Of a DNA stretch of 38,393 nt, positions 24,445 to 33,445 are shown one piece after another. The notes under the pieces were generated by a model, which was not told the DNA's origin, did no database searches, and saw only the letters and a list, made by a program, of their open reading frames with translations. This stretch comes from CAZCAC01 sp964496575. Its GTDB lineage: Bacteria; Planctomycetota; UBA1135; GCA-002686595. The position numbers were made by a program, and so were the translations under genes. Location: positions 1 through 38,393 of the forward strand of contig CAZCAC010000084.1 of NCBI GenBank assembly GCA_964496575.1. The letters are read 5' to 3'. Numbering within the stretch: the first letter of the stretch is position 1; each line of letters starts with the position of its first letter.

Positions 24445-24978
24445 TCACGCTCCGCCCTGCTTCCGGCAGAACGCCGGCCAGCCGTCGGGATCGTACGGGC
24501 CCTCCTGCACGCAGTTCTCCTCGCTCCGGGCCTTCGTCAGGAGGTGCCGGAGCCGCAGGTGAACGTCGTCGAAGCGCTTGCGATCGCTCGTCCCGTAGGA
24601 GTCGGGGCTCTGCGTCGTCCGCTCCCACGTACCGACCTCGCGCGTCTCTCCCCCGGCGTTCGTGAGCCGGATCGCGATCCAGGCCTCGTCGGGCACGCCG
24701 GTGCGCTGGCCGACGACGAGCCCGAGGAAGTTCGACTCGACGATCTCCTCGAGGAGCTCGTCGACAGCGGTCGGACCGCTCCCCTCGGAGGCCGGCACCT
24801 GGCTCGCGTAGTTCCGCTGGTGGAGCCCCTCGGCCTGGACCTCGACCACCTGGACCAGCGCGAGGCCGTTCCCGACGAGCAGTCTCGTCCCGCCGAACAG
24901 GCCGTGCACGTCTCCGAGCTCGACGCGCACCCGACTCCAGTCGCGGCGGTCGCCCAGGAACCTCTCCGTCTCGTTCAT
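24445..24978 (-). CDS. Hypothetical protein, first gene of the SMI1/KNR4 operon
   Basis: A 177-residue protein from ATG 24978 (MNETERFLGDRRDWSRVRVE). Strands such as LLVGNGLALVQVVEVQAEGL and WIAIRLTNAGGETREVGTWE suggest a beta-rich core, followed by a basic helix (KRFDDVHLRLRHLLTKARSE). I recognise no domain. The longer open frame to 25365 has a proline tract opposite the poly-glycine of the neighbouring lipoprotein gene and is rejected. Lead gene of a three-gene coupled cluster. An unusual immunity or effector-binding protein would fit the SMI1/KNR4 company but is only a guess. Confidence 0.6.
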   Translation of the reverse strand: MNETERFLGDRRDWSRVRVELGDVHGLFGGTRLLVGNGLALVQVVEVQAEGLHQRNYASQVPASEGSGPTAVDELLEEIVESNFLGLVVGQRTGVPDEAWIAIRLTNAGGETREVGTWERTTQSPDSYGTSDRKRFDDVHLRLRHLLTKARSEENCVQEGPYDPDGWPAFCRKQGGA

Positions 24979-25264
24979 CACGTTCGATGCCTCTCGAGGG
25001 CGAGGTGCCGCCCACCGGCCCTCGGCCCCGCTTTCTCCTCGGCCAACGGACGCCTCGATGTGAAGGGGAGCGAGAACACGGCTGCAACTGACTCGCCCTG
25101 GTCGGGGCGCAACCCCGCTGTCGGACCGCCGCGTCGTTTTTGTCGCAAGGATCTCGATCGCGAGGACGAAACCACGATTGGGGATCCAATGAGAGATCGG
25201 TGTCCCCGAGGACACCTCCACCGGAAGGGAAGAAACGGGACATCTTCGGAATACGAGCAGCGTG

Positions 25265-26932
25265 ATGGTCATCCTGTCGACCGGACTCTTCACCGCCCTG
25301 GGCGCCTGCGGAGGCGGAGGCGGGGGCGGTGGTGGGGGCGTCGTCGCTCCGCCGCTGACCGTCACGGGCCAGGCTCATTACACCGACGTGAACCGGAACG
25401 GCGTCTGCGACGCCGGCGACAAGATCGTCGTCCCCTTCTCGGCGGCCGTGTCGGTCAGCGGCGCCGACGAGAGTGAGTTCTCCCTGCCCGTCACGGGCGA
25501 CTCGCTCGGCACGGGCGCCACGGTCGCGTCCGGCCCCAGCGCGACGGAGGTGACCATCACCCTCGGCACGGGTCCCCTCACCATCAAGAGCCGACAGGCC
25601 TTCGCTGCCGGGACGCTGACCGCCAATTGCCCCTCCGGCATCGACGTGAGCAGCGCCGTGACCGCCGACACGATCCAGAGGACGAGCGACGGCGTCGACG
25701 CCACCGCCTCGACGGCGATCGACATCGTTCCGTCCTTCGTCGACTCGACACAGACGCTGGGATCGTCCTTCTCGATCGACAGCGTGCTCGCCGACCTGGA
25801 TGGCGACGGGGACCTCGACCTCGTCGATCCCGACTGGACCAGCGACAACAGGACCTGGCTGAACGACGGCACGGGAACCTTCACCGACACGGGCAGTCCG
25901 ATGTCGAGCTCCTCGACCAGATCGATCGCTCTGGGCGACGTGAACGGCGATGGAGCTCTCGACTGCGTCGAAGCGATCCCGTTCTTCGGCGCTCCGGTCA
26001 AGGTCTGGCTGGGCGACGGCGCCGGCGGCTTCACCGATAGCGGCCAGACCCTGGGCAGCGGCATGACCTTCGGCGTGGCCCTGGGCGACGTGGATCGCGA
26101 CGGCGATCTCGACATCTTCACCGGAAATGCCGGCGCGGGCAACAAGGTGTGGCGAAACGACGGTTCCGGGACCTTTGCCGACACCGGCCAGTCGCTCGGC
26201 ACCAACGGCTCGGTGGAGGTCCTGCTGGGGGACGTGGACGGCGACGGCGATCTCGACTGCGTCGAGGGGAACACGATGGAGCCGAACTGCGTCTGGCGGA
26301 ACGACGGCTCCGGTACCTTCACCGACTCGGGGCAGTCTCTCGGGAATCACAACACGGTTCGCCTGGCCCTGGCCGACGTGGATCGCGATGGGGATCTCGA
26401 CCAGGTCGAGGTGATCACCGACGCTGCGACGAGGATCTGGCTGAACAACGGATCGGGCGTCTTCACCGACTCGGGACAGCGGCTCGACGGCGTGCACTCG
26501 TGCTACGCCGTGGAGATCGTCGACTACGATGCGGACGGCGACGCGGACATCGTGGCGGGCTACGCCGACGCCACCGGCTCCGGGACGGCGCCGAACCGGA
26601 TCTGGCTGAACGACGGGGAGGGCACCTTCTCCGACTCCGGCATCCGCATGGCGGGCAAGGACACGGTGAGCCTGGCCGTCGGAGACTTGGACGGCGACGG
26701 CGACATCGTCGAGGGGAACTCGGCCGACGACAACACGACCGGCGGTCCGAACCGGGTCTGGATGGGCTCCGTCTCCGGCACGTGGGGATCGGTGACCTTG
26801 ACCGACTCGGGCCAGACCCTGGGAACTGCCAGGACCTACGGCTGCGTCCTCGCCGATCTCGATGGCGACGGCGACCTCGACTGCGTGTCGGGCAACTTCG
26901 ACCAGCCGAACAAGGTCTGGCTCAACCAGTAG
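25265..26932 (+). CDS. FG-GAP/VCBS repeat lipoprotein with a poly-Gly linker
   Basis: A 555-residue protein starting at ATG 25265 (a GTG directly before it is also possible). A short signal ends in LGAC, a lipobox with Cys15, and is followed by ten glycines and a Val/Pro stretch, a typical flexible tether of a surface lipoprotein. The signal has no basic residue near its start, which is odd. Residues about 30-140 form a beta-sandwich-like region. From about 165 to the end there are roughly eight FG-GAP blades of the type LADLDGDGDLDLVDPD, LGDVDRDGDLDIFTGN and LGDVDGDGDLDCVEGN, each followed by a VWRNDGSGTFTDSGQSLG hairpin. Calcium-binding aspartates are conserved. It probably acts at the cell surface; the ligand is unknown. 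The stop is TAG, 20 bases from the convergent kinase gene. Confidence 0.85.
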   Translation: MVILSTGLFTALGACGGGGGGGGGGVVAPPLTVTGQAHYTDVNRNGVCDAGDKIVVPFSAAVSVSGADESEFSLPVTGDSLGTGATVASGPSATEVTITLGTGPLTIKSRQAFAAGTLTANCPSGIDVSSAVTADTIQRTSDGVDATASTAIDIVPSFVDSTQTLGSSFSIDSVLADLDGDGDLDLVDPDWTSDNRTWLNDGTGTFTDTGSPMSSSSTRSIALGDVNGDGALDCVEAIPFFGAPVKVWLGDGAGGFTDSGQTLGSGMTFGVALGDVDRDGDLDIFTGNAGAGNKVWRNDGSGTFADTGQSLGTNGSVEVLLGDVDGDGDLDCVEGNTMEPNCVWRNDGSGTFTDSGQSLGNHNTVRLALADVDRDGDLDQVEVITDAATRIWLNNGSGVFTDSGQRLDGVHSCYAVEIVDYDADGDADIVAGYADATGSGTAPNRIWLNDGEGTFSDSGIRMAGKDTVSLAVGDLDGDGDIVEGNSADDNTTGGPNRVWMGSVSGTWGSVTLTDSGQTLGTARTYGCVLADLDGDGDLDCVSGNFDQPNKVWLNQ

Positions 26933-26951
26933 GGAGCCTCACTCCGTACTC

Positions 26952-29369
26952 TCACCGCAGCGCCACGATCCTCGAGCGCAGCTCGTCCGTCCGCGTGTCG
27001 CCCGGCGCCAGCTGTTCCTCGTAGATCTCCAGCACCCCCTCGAACAGGCTCCGCGCTTCCTCGCCCCTTCCGGCCGCCACCAGCCATTGGCCGTGCAGCT
27101 CCACCGCCCTCGCGTGGGCGAGCCCGTCGGGCGGCAGGTGCCGGTCCGCGATGCGGTTCGACAGGAGCACCAGCTCTTCGGCGGCGTCGACGCCACCCAG
27201 CGCGATCCGGTGGTGGGCGACCGCGTCGAGGTAAGGCAGCAGGGAGGGGCTCTCCGCTCCCTGGATCTCGATGGCCGCCTCGACCGCGGACTCGAGCAGC
27301 GGACCGGCTTCCTCCCGACGACCTCGATCGGAGAGAAAGCGGCCGAGCTGCACCTGCGCGGAGGCGACGAAGTGGGGGGCCGGCGGCTCGACCTGCTGGA
27401 GGTGCTGCAGGCCGCCACGGAGGGCGCGCTCGGCGTCGTCGTACGCACCACGCCGCGACTCGAGCTCCCCGAGCGAGACCTGCAAGAGCCCGAGACCGAC
27501 GTGGTTATCGTCGTCGAACTCGCGGTGGGTCCGCAGGGACTGCAAGTACATCTCCCGCGCCTCCTCCCAACGACCCTGGTCCGCGAGCAAGCGGCCCAGG
27601 TTGAACTCCCATACACCGACCTCGTGCGGGGCGGGGTGGTTCTCGACCCGGTAGTGGCGCTCGATCGCTTGCCGGTAGAGCTTCTCGGCCTCCTCCAGCC
27701 GCCCCATCCGCTTCAAGAGGATCGCCAGACCGTTCATCTTGAAGGCGACCCTCGCATGGTTCTCGTCGTTGGCCTCGAGCTGAAACTCCAAGGCCAGCCG
27801 CAGGTGCCGCTCCGCCTCCGCGTACATTCCCAGCTCGCGGTAGTTGCCGCCGAGGCTGCCCATCACGGTCGTGAGCACCTCCGGTCGGTCACCGTAGTTC
27901 TCGAGCGCGTACTCCGACCCGAACGCGAGGAGATCGACCACCTTGGTGTCCTTGCCTCCGAAGCGCGGATCGGGGCGCGTCAGCATCTGGTAGAGGATGT
28001 CGTTCTGGGCTTGCACGTCGCCGAGCATTTCTCCCATCTCGCGCTCGGCAGCGCGCGCGTCGCGGGCGCTGAGCAGTGCCGCGACGGTCCCGCCCGCCAT
28101 CGACAGCAGCACGAGTGCCGCTGCGGAGAGGCTCAGCCGGCGGCGGCGGATGAACTTGGCCAGGCGATAGGTGAGCTCGGGCGGCCCGGCGACCACGGGA
28201 CGATTGTCGAGGTGTGCCTCGATGTCGTCGGCGAGCTCCGCCGCCGATCCGTAGCGGCGATCGCGGTCGAGCTCCATCGCGCGCAGCACGATCCAGTCGA
28301 GCTCGCCCCTGAGGAGCCGGTGGAGGGAGCGCGGGTTCGTGTCCCGCTTCCGCGCCAGGTGCCGCGACTCCTCGTCGATCGCCCTGACCTTCGAGCTGGG
28401 CATCGGCGTCTCTCCGCGCACCCGAGATCGCAGGAGCATCAAGGCCGCGGCGGGGGTCTGATCCCTGGCTTCGATCGGGAGGCGCCCGGTGAGCAGCTCG
28501 AAGAGCAGCACGCTCATCGAATAGACGTCGGAGCGCACGTCGATGTCTCGACCATCACCCTCGAACTGCTCGGGGCTCATGTAGGCGGGCGTGCCCAGGA
28601 TCTCACCGGTGAGCGTTGCGAAGCTGCTCCCGCTGCTGGGATCGACGGCCCGCGCGAGCCCGAAGTCGATGATCTTGGGCCGCGGCTTCCCATCCACGGT
28701 GGCGACGAGGATGTTCGAGGGCTTCAGGTCGCGGTGCAGGATCCCGCGCAGGTGTGCGTGGTGCAGGGCGCGCAAGGCCCGGACCATGATCCGCAGGCGC
28801 TCGGTGATCCCGAGCATGTGCTCGTCGCAGTACTCGATCAGCGAGCTCCCGTCGACGTGCTCCATGGCGAAGAACGGCCGTCCCTCGGGAGTCACGCCGG
28901 CGTCGAGCAGGCGGGCGATCCCGGGGTGCTCCATCCGCTCGAGGGCTTCCTGCTCGAGGCTGAAGCGCTGGATGATCCGCTTCGAATCCATGCCGAGCTT
29001 CACCACCTTGAGGGCGACGCGGCGTCGGATGGGCTCGATCTGCTCGCAGAGGTAGACGGTTCCCATGCCACCCTGACCGAGGACGTCGAGGACCCGGTAC
29101 GGTCCGAGGCGCGCGTTCTCCGCGAGCTGCCCGGCCTCGTCGGTGGCGGCGTCGAGCATCCGTTCGATCGCCTCGTTGCCGGCGCGAAGCCTGTCTTCCT
29201 CGAAGACCGGGCTCACGGCGGCATCGGTCGTGAGCAGCTCCTCGACCTCCCCGCGCAGCTCCGGATCGGAGCGGCCGATCGACTCCAGGAGACTCGCCCG
29301 CTCTTTCTCGTCGAGGGAGAGCGCGCGCTCGAAGGCCGCGCAGACTTCGGCGTAGCGTTCGGGATTCAC
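26952..29369 (-). CDS. Membrane Ser/Thr protein kinase with TPR repeats
   Basis: An 805-residue protein from GTG 29369, which has AAGGAGG four bases upstream and overlaps the sigma-factor stop by four bases. Residues about 90-360 are a Hanks-type kinase: glycine loop LGQGGMGTVYL near 97, invariant Lys near 121, HRDLKPSNIL at 212-221, DFG near 235 and GTPAYMSPEQFEG near 259. A transmembrane helix follows at about 412-434, then TPR-like pairs to the end (for example MYAEAERHLRLALEFQLEAN, GRLEEAEKLYRQAIERHYRV and GAYDDAERALRGGLQHL). Kinase in the cytosol and TPR sensor outside is the usual layout of this family. The frame remains open upstream to 30647, but that part is antisense-like and overlaps the sigma gene, so it is rejected. 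It forms an operon with the ECF sigma factor. Confidence 0.9.
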   Translation of the reverse strand: MNPERYAEVCAAFERALSLDEKERASLLESIGRSDPELRGEVEELLTTDAAVSPVFEEDRLRAGNEAIERMLDAATDEAGQLAENARLGPYRVLDVLGQGGMGTVYLCEQIEPIRRRVALKVVKLGMDSKRIIQRFSLEQEALERMEHPGIARLLDAGVTPEGRPFFAMEHVDGSSLIEYCDEHMLGITERLRIMVRALRALHHAHLRGILHRDLKPSNILVATVDGKPRPKIIDFGLARAVDPSSGSSFATLTGEILGTPAYMSPEQFEGDGRDIDVRSDVYSMSVLLFELLTGRLPIEARDQTPAAALMLLRSRVRGETPMPSSKVRAIDEESRHLARKRDTNPRSLHRLLRGELDWIVLRAMELDRDRRYGSAAELADDIEAHLDNRPVVAGPPELTYRLAKFIRRRRLSLSAAALVLLSMAGGTVAALLSARDARAAEREMGEMLGDVQAQNDILYQMLTRPDPRFGGKDTKVVDLLAFGSEYALENYGDRPEVLTTVMGSLGGNYRELGMYAEAERHLRLALEFQLEANDENHARVAFKMNGLAILLKRMGRLEEAEKLYRQAIERHYRVENHPAPHEVGVWEFNLGRLLADQGRWEEAREMYLQSLRTHREFDDDNHVGLGLLQVSLGELESRRGAYDDAERALRGGLQHLQQVEPPAPHFVASAQVQLGRFLSDRGRREEAGPLLESAVEAAIEIQGAESPSLLPYLDAVAHHRIALGGVDAAEELVLLSNRIADRHLPPDGLAHARAVELHGQWLVAAGRGEEARSLFEGVLEIYEEQLAPGDTRTDELRSRIVALR

Positions 29370-29971
29370 GGGGCCTCCTTCTTCAGCGCTCGGCTCAGGA
29401 ACGCGCGCGCCGTGCGCCATTCGGTTCGCACCTTGGTCGTGGAGATCCCGAGGATCGCGGCCACCTCCTGGACCGGGAGTCCGGTCAGGTAGCGCAGCTC
29501 GACGATTCGTCCCTGACGCTCGCTGAGCCTGGTGAGCTTGCTCAGCGCCGCATCGAGGGCGACCAGGTTGATCTCGCCCGCGCTGCCGCCGGGCATTGGC
29601 GACTCCTGCACGGCGCTCAGGCTGATGCGCCCCCAGGATCCGCCTCGCTTCTGGGCGGCGCGGGCCCGGGCGTGGTTGTTCAGCATGAACCGCATGGCGA
29701 CCGAGGCAACCGCGTAGAAGTGCCGGCGGCTGTCCCAGTCCTGGTCGTGGTCCACCAGCTGGAGGTAGGCGTCGTGGACCAGCACGGTCGGCTGGAGCGT
29801 CACCGCGCCGCCCCGGCGGGCGAACACCTTTCCGGCCAGCGCGCGTAGCTCGCCGTAGACGAGCGAGAGAAGCTCGGGTGAGGCGTCCGCGTCTCCCGCA
29901 CCCATCCGGTGCAGGAGCTGCGTGACCTGTCCGGGCACGCGGGTTCTCTCGGCGGGAGCGAGTTCGTTCAT
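29366..29971 (-). CDS. ECF-family sigma factor (kinase-linked type)
   Basis: A 201-residue protein from ATG 29971. Region 2 is recognisable around HFYAVASVAMRFMLNNHARA (with the R/N-rich -10 contact helix) and region 4 at LSERQGRIVELRYLTGLPVQE to the recognition helix ILGISTTKVRTEWRTARAFL. It belongs with the Sigma70_ECF type (PF07638) that in Planctomycetota and Acidobacteriota is commonly encoded next to Ser/Thr kinases, so the kinase may control it, perhaps by phosphorylation (inference). No separate anti-sigma factor gene is visible. The downstream kinase gene starts inside its stop codon. A GC-poorer stretch upstream (30000-30160) could hold the promoter, but I cannot assign a -35/-10 pair. 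Confidence 0.88.
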   Translation of the reverse strand: MNELAPAERTRVPGQVTQLLHRMGAGDADASPELLSLVYGELRALAGKVFARRGGAVTLQPTVLVHDAYLQLVDHDQDWDSRRHFYAVASVAMRFMLNNHARARAAQKRGGSWGRISLSAVQESPMPGGSAGEINLVALDAALSKLTRLSERQGRIVELRYLTGLPVQEVAAILGISTTKVRTEWRTARAFLSRALKKEAP

Positions 29972-30615
29972 CGATCACGGGTGGAACGAAACGGTGGGCC
30001 TGGCCTGAAGACGAGAATCCCGATGTTGTCCAACTTCGACTTCGGGGACTCGCGGGCAGATACGAAGTGCGAGCATCGGGCTCGACTGGAAACCATCGTA
30101 TCTCTTCGCTTCGATTGTCTCGCCCGTCGAGTGCCTGACGATTCGATCTTCTGCTATCTCCTTGTTCGCGCGAGTGGAAATGACCGAGCGGTGTCCCGGG
30201 ATCGCTTCGGGCCAAGGCATCGACAGATCCGGATACGGCGCCGGGACAGCGCTCGCCGTCGGGTCCGAAGTAGCGGTCAGCGCCTGCGCCCTCGCCTCCG
30301 GCGGGTACGCGCGGACCGAGCCGGCCGCTGCGGGCCTGGCCAGGCTCAGGAGCTACCTCGGAAAGCACCCACCCGAGCTGCCCCACCAGAAGGGCATGAT
30401 GCTCTGGGTCGGCGGCGTGCCCGATCGATCGCCATTGTGCACGATTGCACCTCAGCCGGGTCCGGGCTGGCCACCGGTGGCCGATGGATCCTCCCAACCC
30501 TGTAGCCTCCTCGGTCCAGGCGGGGTACAGGCTACGATCGAGTTTGCCCAGGACACGTCTCAGGGCTCGCCGCCGATCTCGCCGTACCCACCCTCGCAGC
30601 TCGGGAGCCACTTCG
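29972..30615. other. Intergenic region without a recognised gene
   Basis: The 644 bases between the ECF sigma gene and the frameshifted FG-GAP-like gene hold open frames on both strands, but their translations are Arg/Ser/Pro-rich with no domain. The part at 30000-30160 is less GC-rich, as for a divergent promoter region. Near 30530-30615 the plus strand leads into the ATG at 30616. I see no hairpin with a T-run and no RNA gene. Confidence 0.5.
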
Positions 30616-31733
30616 ATGAAGACCAGGTCCAGGAGAGTCGTCGTCACCGCTCTGACCGCGCTCGTTGCTGCCGCCCTGCTGCCCGCCGCGGCGACCGCCC
30701 AGGCTCAGCTCTTCGAGCTGGACCACTCGGATGCGTCGGAGTGGGAGTATTTCGGGTACAGCTGCGACATCAGTGGCGATCGGGCCATCGTGGGATCGGT
30801 CTGGGATCTCCACGCGGGTTTGAACTCAGGTTCCGCATTCATCTACGACGTCTCGACGGGGCAGCAGCTGTTCAAGTTGCTTCCCACGCCGGCACAGGAC
30901 TGGATGTCGTTCGCGTACAACGTGGCCATCGACGGAGACCGAGCCGTGGTCGGGGCGCCCGACTACGGGGCCGCCGGGACCAGGAAAGGAGCGGCCTTCC
31001 TCTACGACGTGGGGACCGGCCAGCAACTCCAGATGATCGTTCCGGCGGACAACGAGATGAGAGACTACTTCGGTATCGACGTGGCGATGAACGAGGCGTA
31101 CATCGTCGTCGGAGCTCCAGGCGACAAGCCGAACGGCTCCTGGTCCGGTTCGGCCTACGTGTTCGACAGATCGACCGGCCGGTCATCGGTGTTCGGCTCC
31201 GCAACCATGGCACAGGAGTCGCCTACCTGTTCGATCCCGTGCCATTGGGCATCCCCTTCTGCTTTGGAGACCTCTTCGTCGACACCCCGTGCCCCTGCGC
31301 GAACGACAACGACGGCAGCGTTCCCGGCTCGGGGTGCGCCAACGGGGCCTTCGCCTCCGGTGCGCAGCTGACCGCGGAGGGGATGCCGAGCGTGAGCGAG
31401 GACACCCTGGTGCTCACCACGACCGGAGTGGATCCGAAGAACTCGGGCCTCTACTTCCAGGCGAACAATCGGGTCAACGGTGGGGGAGGATCCTACTTCG
31501 GCGACGGCTTGCGCTGCGCCGGTGGTGGGCTCGTTCGGCTTCAGATCCGGATCTCCAACGCAGCCGGCGTCTCCAGCACGACCATCTCCATCGCCGCGAA
31601 GGGAGGGGTCTCTCCCGGTGATGTCAAGCGCTACCAGTGCTGGTATCGCGACAACTCCGGTCTGCAGCCCTGTGGACCCGGGGTGTACGACTTCAACCTG
31701 TCCAACGGCTTCGAGATCATCTGGCGACCTTGA
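30616..31733 (+). pseudogene. Frameshifted secreted FG-GAP-like repeat gene
   Basis: The first frame from ATG 30616 has a clear signal peptide (MKTRSRRVVVTALTAL then AAATAQAQ). It is followed by blades of the type YFGYSCDISGDRAIVGS, SFAYNVAIDGDRAVVGAPD, GAAFLYDVGTGQQL and DYFGIDVAMNEAYIVVGAPGD, ending near SAYVFDRSTG at about 31180. The rest of the protein continues in another frame: VIGVRLRNHGTGVAYLFDPV, then CPCANDNDGSVPGSGCANG, FQANNRVNGGGGSYFGDGLR and FNLSNGFEIIWRP to the stop at 31733. By comparison with the earlier units about 35 residues of one blade are missing at the joint, so a deletion of roughly 100 bases (not a multiple of three), rather than a single base error, is the simpler explanation. 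The C-terminal module is one that I recall from Planctomycetota secreted proteins. Confidence 0.75.
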
Positions 31734-31788
31734 GGTGCCCGGGGCCGGTCGAAGGCCACGGCAGGGCTTCACCGCCCCACACCGCGGA

Positions 31789-33345
31789 TCAGCGGAGATC
31801 CCCCCGCGTGAAGAGCGCCTCGACCTCCCCTCGCAGGATCTTCCCCGTGGTCCCGCGAGGCAAGGCGTTCCGGTCGACGAGGTGGATCTCCCCGGGTTGC
31901 TTGTACCCGGCGAGCTCGCGCCGGCACCTCGCCGCCAGGTTCTCCGTGGTCACCTCGTCGTCGACGGTGGCCACGAGGGCGATGGGTACCTCACCCCACT
32001 GCTCGTCCGCCCGCCGGATCACGACCGCCTCGTCCACTCCCGGATCGGCGAGCAGAACCCGCTCGATCTCGGCGGGGTAGACGTTCTCTCCGCCCGTCTT
32101 GATCAGGTACTTGCGCCGGTCGACGAAGTCGAGAGTGCCGTCGGAGTTGCGCACGAGGACGTCGCCGCTGTGGAACCAGCCATCTCGAAGGGCCCGAGCC
32201 GTTCCCTTCTCGTCGTTCCAGTAGCCGCTGAAGAGCGTGGGCCCACGCAGGATCGCCTCGCCGGGTGTTCCGTCGGGAACGTCGCGTCCCTCCTCGTCGA
32301 CGAGCCGCAGCTCGCTGCCCCTGGTCTGGACCTTGGAGAGGCTGTCCGGCACGACGCCGACCGGGATCAGTCCCGACGAAGCGGGAGGGAGCCCGGCTTC
32401 GGTGGAACCGAAGCTGTTGACGAACGGTGCGTCGAGCAGGCGCGTGATCTCGGCGATCTGATGGGGGGGAACCAGGTCCGCCATCGAGCCGCACTGCACC
32501 ACGCCGCGGGGCACGGTCCCTCGCCGCTTCAGCTCGGTGACGAGGGGGCGAACCATACCGGGGACGAGCTTCAGCCAGCCGAGCGGTTCCTCCTCGACCA
32601 CCTCCGCCAGCCGTGCCGGGTCGAAGCCGTCGTGGACGATCACCTTTCCTCCGCCGAGCAACGCGGCGATCGACGGCTCCAGCCCCACCAGGTGGAAGAA
32701 GGGCGGCCAGGCGAGGAAGGTGTCGCGCCAGGTGACCTCGAACTCGGATGCGACCAGCCGGTAGCGGGCGAGCTGCGCACGGTGGCTGAGCGTAGCTCCC
32801 TTGGGGAACCCGGTGGTCCCGCTGGTGTACAGGATCAGGAACGGGTCGTCCGGCGCGACGCGCACCTCCACCTCGCGCGGGTCGGCGTCGGCGATCCGCC
32901 GCTCGTAGGAGTCCCCGAGGATCAGGACGTTCCCGCCGGTCGCGTCGATCCTCTCGCGGAAGCGCGGGGAGGTCACGATCAGCGCCGGCTCGACCAGCTC
33001 GAGGCAGTGCCGCAGCTCCTCCCCGGCGAGGCGCCAGTTCTGGCAGGCGAGCACCGCGCCGACTTGCGCGCCGGCGAGGAGCAGCTCGAGGTACTCGGCG
33101 CGGTTCTCCGAGAGGATCGCGACGCGATTCCCGTGGCCGACGCCGAGTTGGCGCAGCACCCGCGCGCCGCGGGACACCCGATCGTCCAGCTCGGCGTAGG
33201 ATCGCCGGCACCGCTCGTCCGTCACTGCGAGCGCCTCGCCGGCTCGCCGCGCCCGTGCGCGGAAGAGGGCGCCGATTGTCCCGCCCGGCTCTGCGTCGGC
33301 GGGCGTCGAGTCAGGCGTTGGTCTCGTCGATCTCGGGCCTGGCAT
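31789..33345 (-). CDS. AMP-binding acyl-CoA synthetase
   Basis: A 518-residue adenylate-forming enzyme from ATG 33345; a longer frame from 33378 adds 11 residues with no support. The family activates a carboxylic acid with ATP to acyl-AMP and then joins it to CoA. Motifs: ATP loop YTSGTTGFPKGATLSH near residue 190, a core FGSTEAGLPP region near 310, WFHSGDVLVRNSDGTLDFVD near 400, the KTGGENVYPAEIERVL hinge motif, and the LPRGTTGKILRGEV end with the catalytic Lys (in TGKILR). It looks like a short- or medium-chain or aromatic acyl-CoA ligase; the substrate is not readable. It faces the same way as the HzsA-related gene upstream with 100 bases between, so co-transcription is possible. Confidence 0.9.
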   Translation of the reverse strand: MPGPRSTRPTPDSTPADAEPGGTIGALFRARARRAGEALAVTDERCRRSYAELDDRVSRGARVLRQLGVGHGNRVAILSENRAEYLELLLAGAQVGAVLACQNWRLAGEELRHCLELVEPALIVTSPRFRERIDATGGNVLILGDSYERRIADADPREVEVRVAPDDPFLILYTSGTTGFPKGATLSHRAQLARYRLVASEFEVTWRDTFLAWPPFFHLVGLEPSIAALLGGGKVIVHDGFDPARLAEVVEEEPLGWLKLVPGMVRPLVTELKRRGTVPRGVVQCGSMADLVPPHQIAEITRLLDAPFVNSFGSTEAGLPPASSGLIPVGVVPDSLSKVQTRGSELRLVDEEGRDVPDGTPGEAILRGPTLFSGYWNDEKGTARALRDGWFHSGDVLVRNSDGTLDFVDRRKYLIKTGGENVYPAEIERVLLADPGVDEAVVIRRADEQWGEVPIALVATVDDEVTTENLAARCRRELAGYKQPGEIHLVDRNALPRGTTGKILRGEVEALFTRGDLR

Positions 33346-33445
33346 GGGGAAGTGATACCCGACCGGGTGGTGATTCACACCCCCGAAGGCCGTCCCGCAG
33401 GGCGGTGACCGGTTCCTGGCGGGAGCCAGGGCCCGGGGGTCCGAA

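Noticed and set aside
24445..25365. Long minus-strand frame beginning with a proline tract
   Set aside because: The proline run is the reverse reading of the poly-glycine of the lipoprotein gene; the supported start is ATG 24978.
29370..30647. Upstream extension of the kinase frame to 30647
   Set aside because: The extra part is Arg-rich, has no similarity, and overlaps the ECF sigma gene in another frame; the GTG at 29369 has a strong ribosome-binding site.
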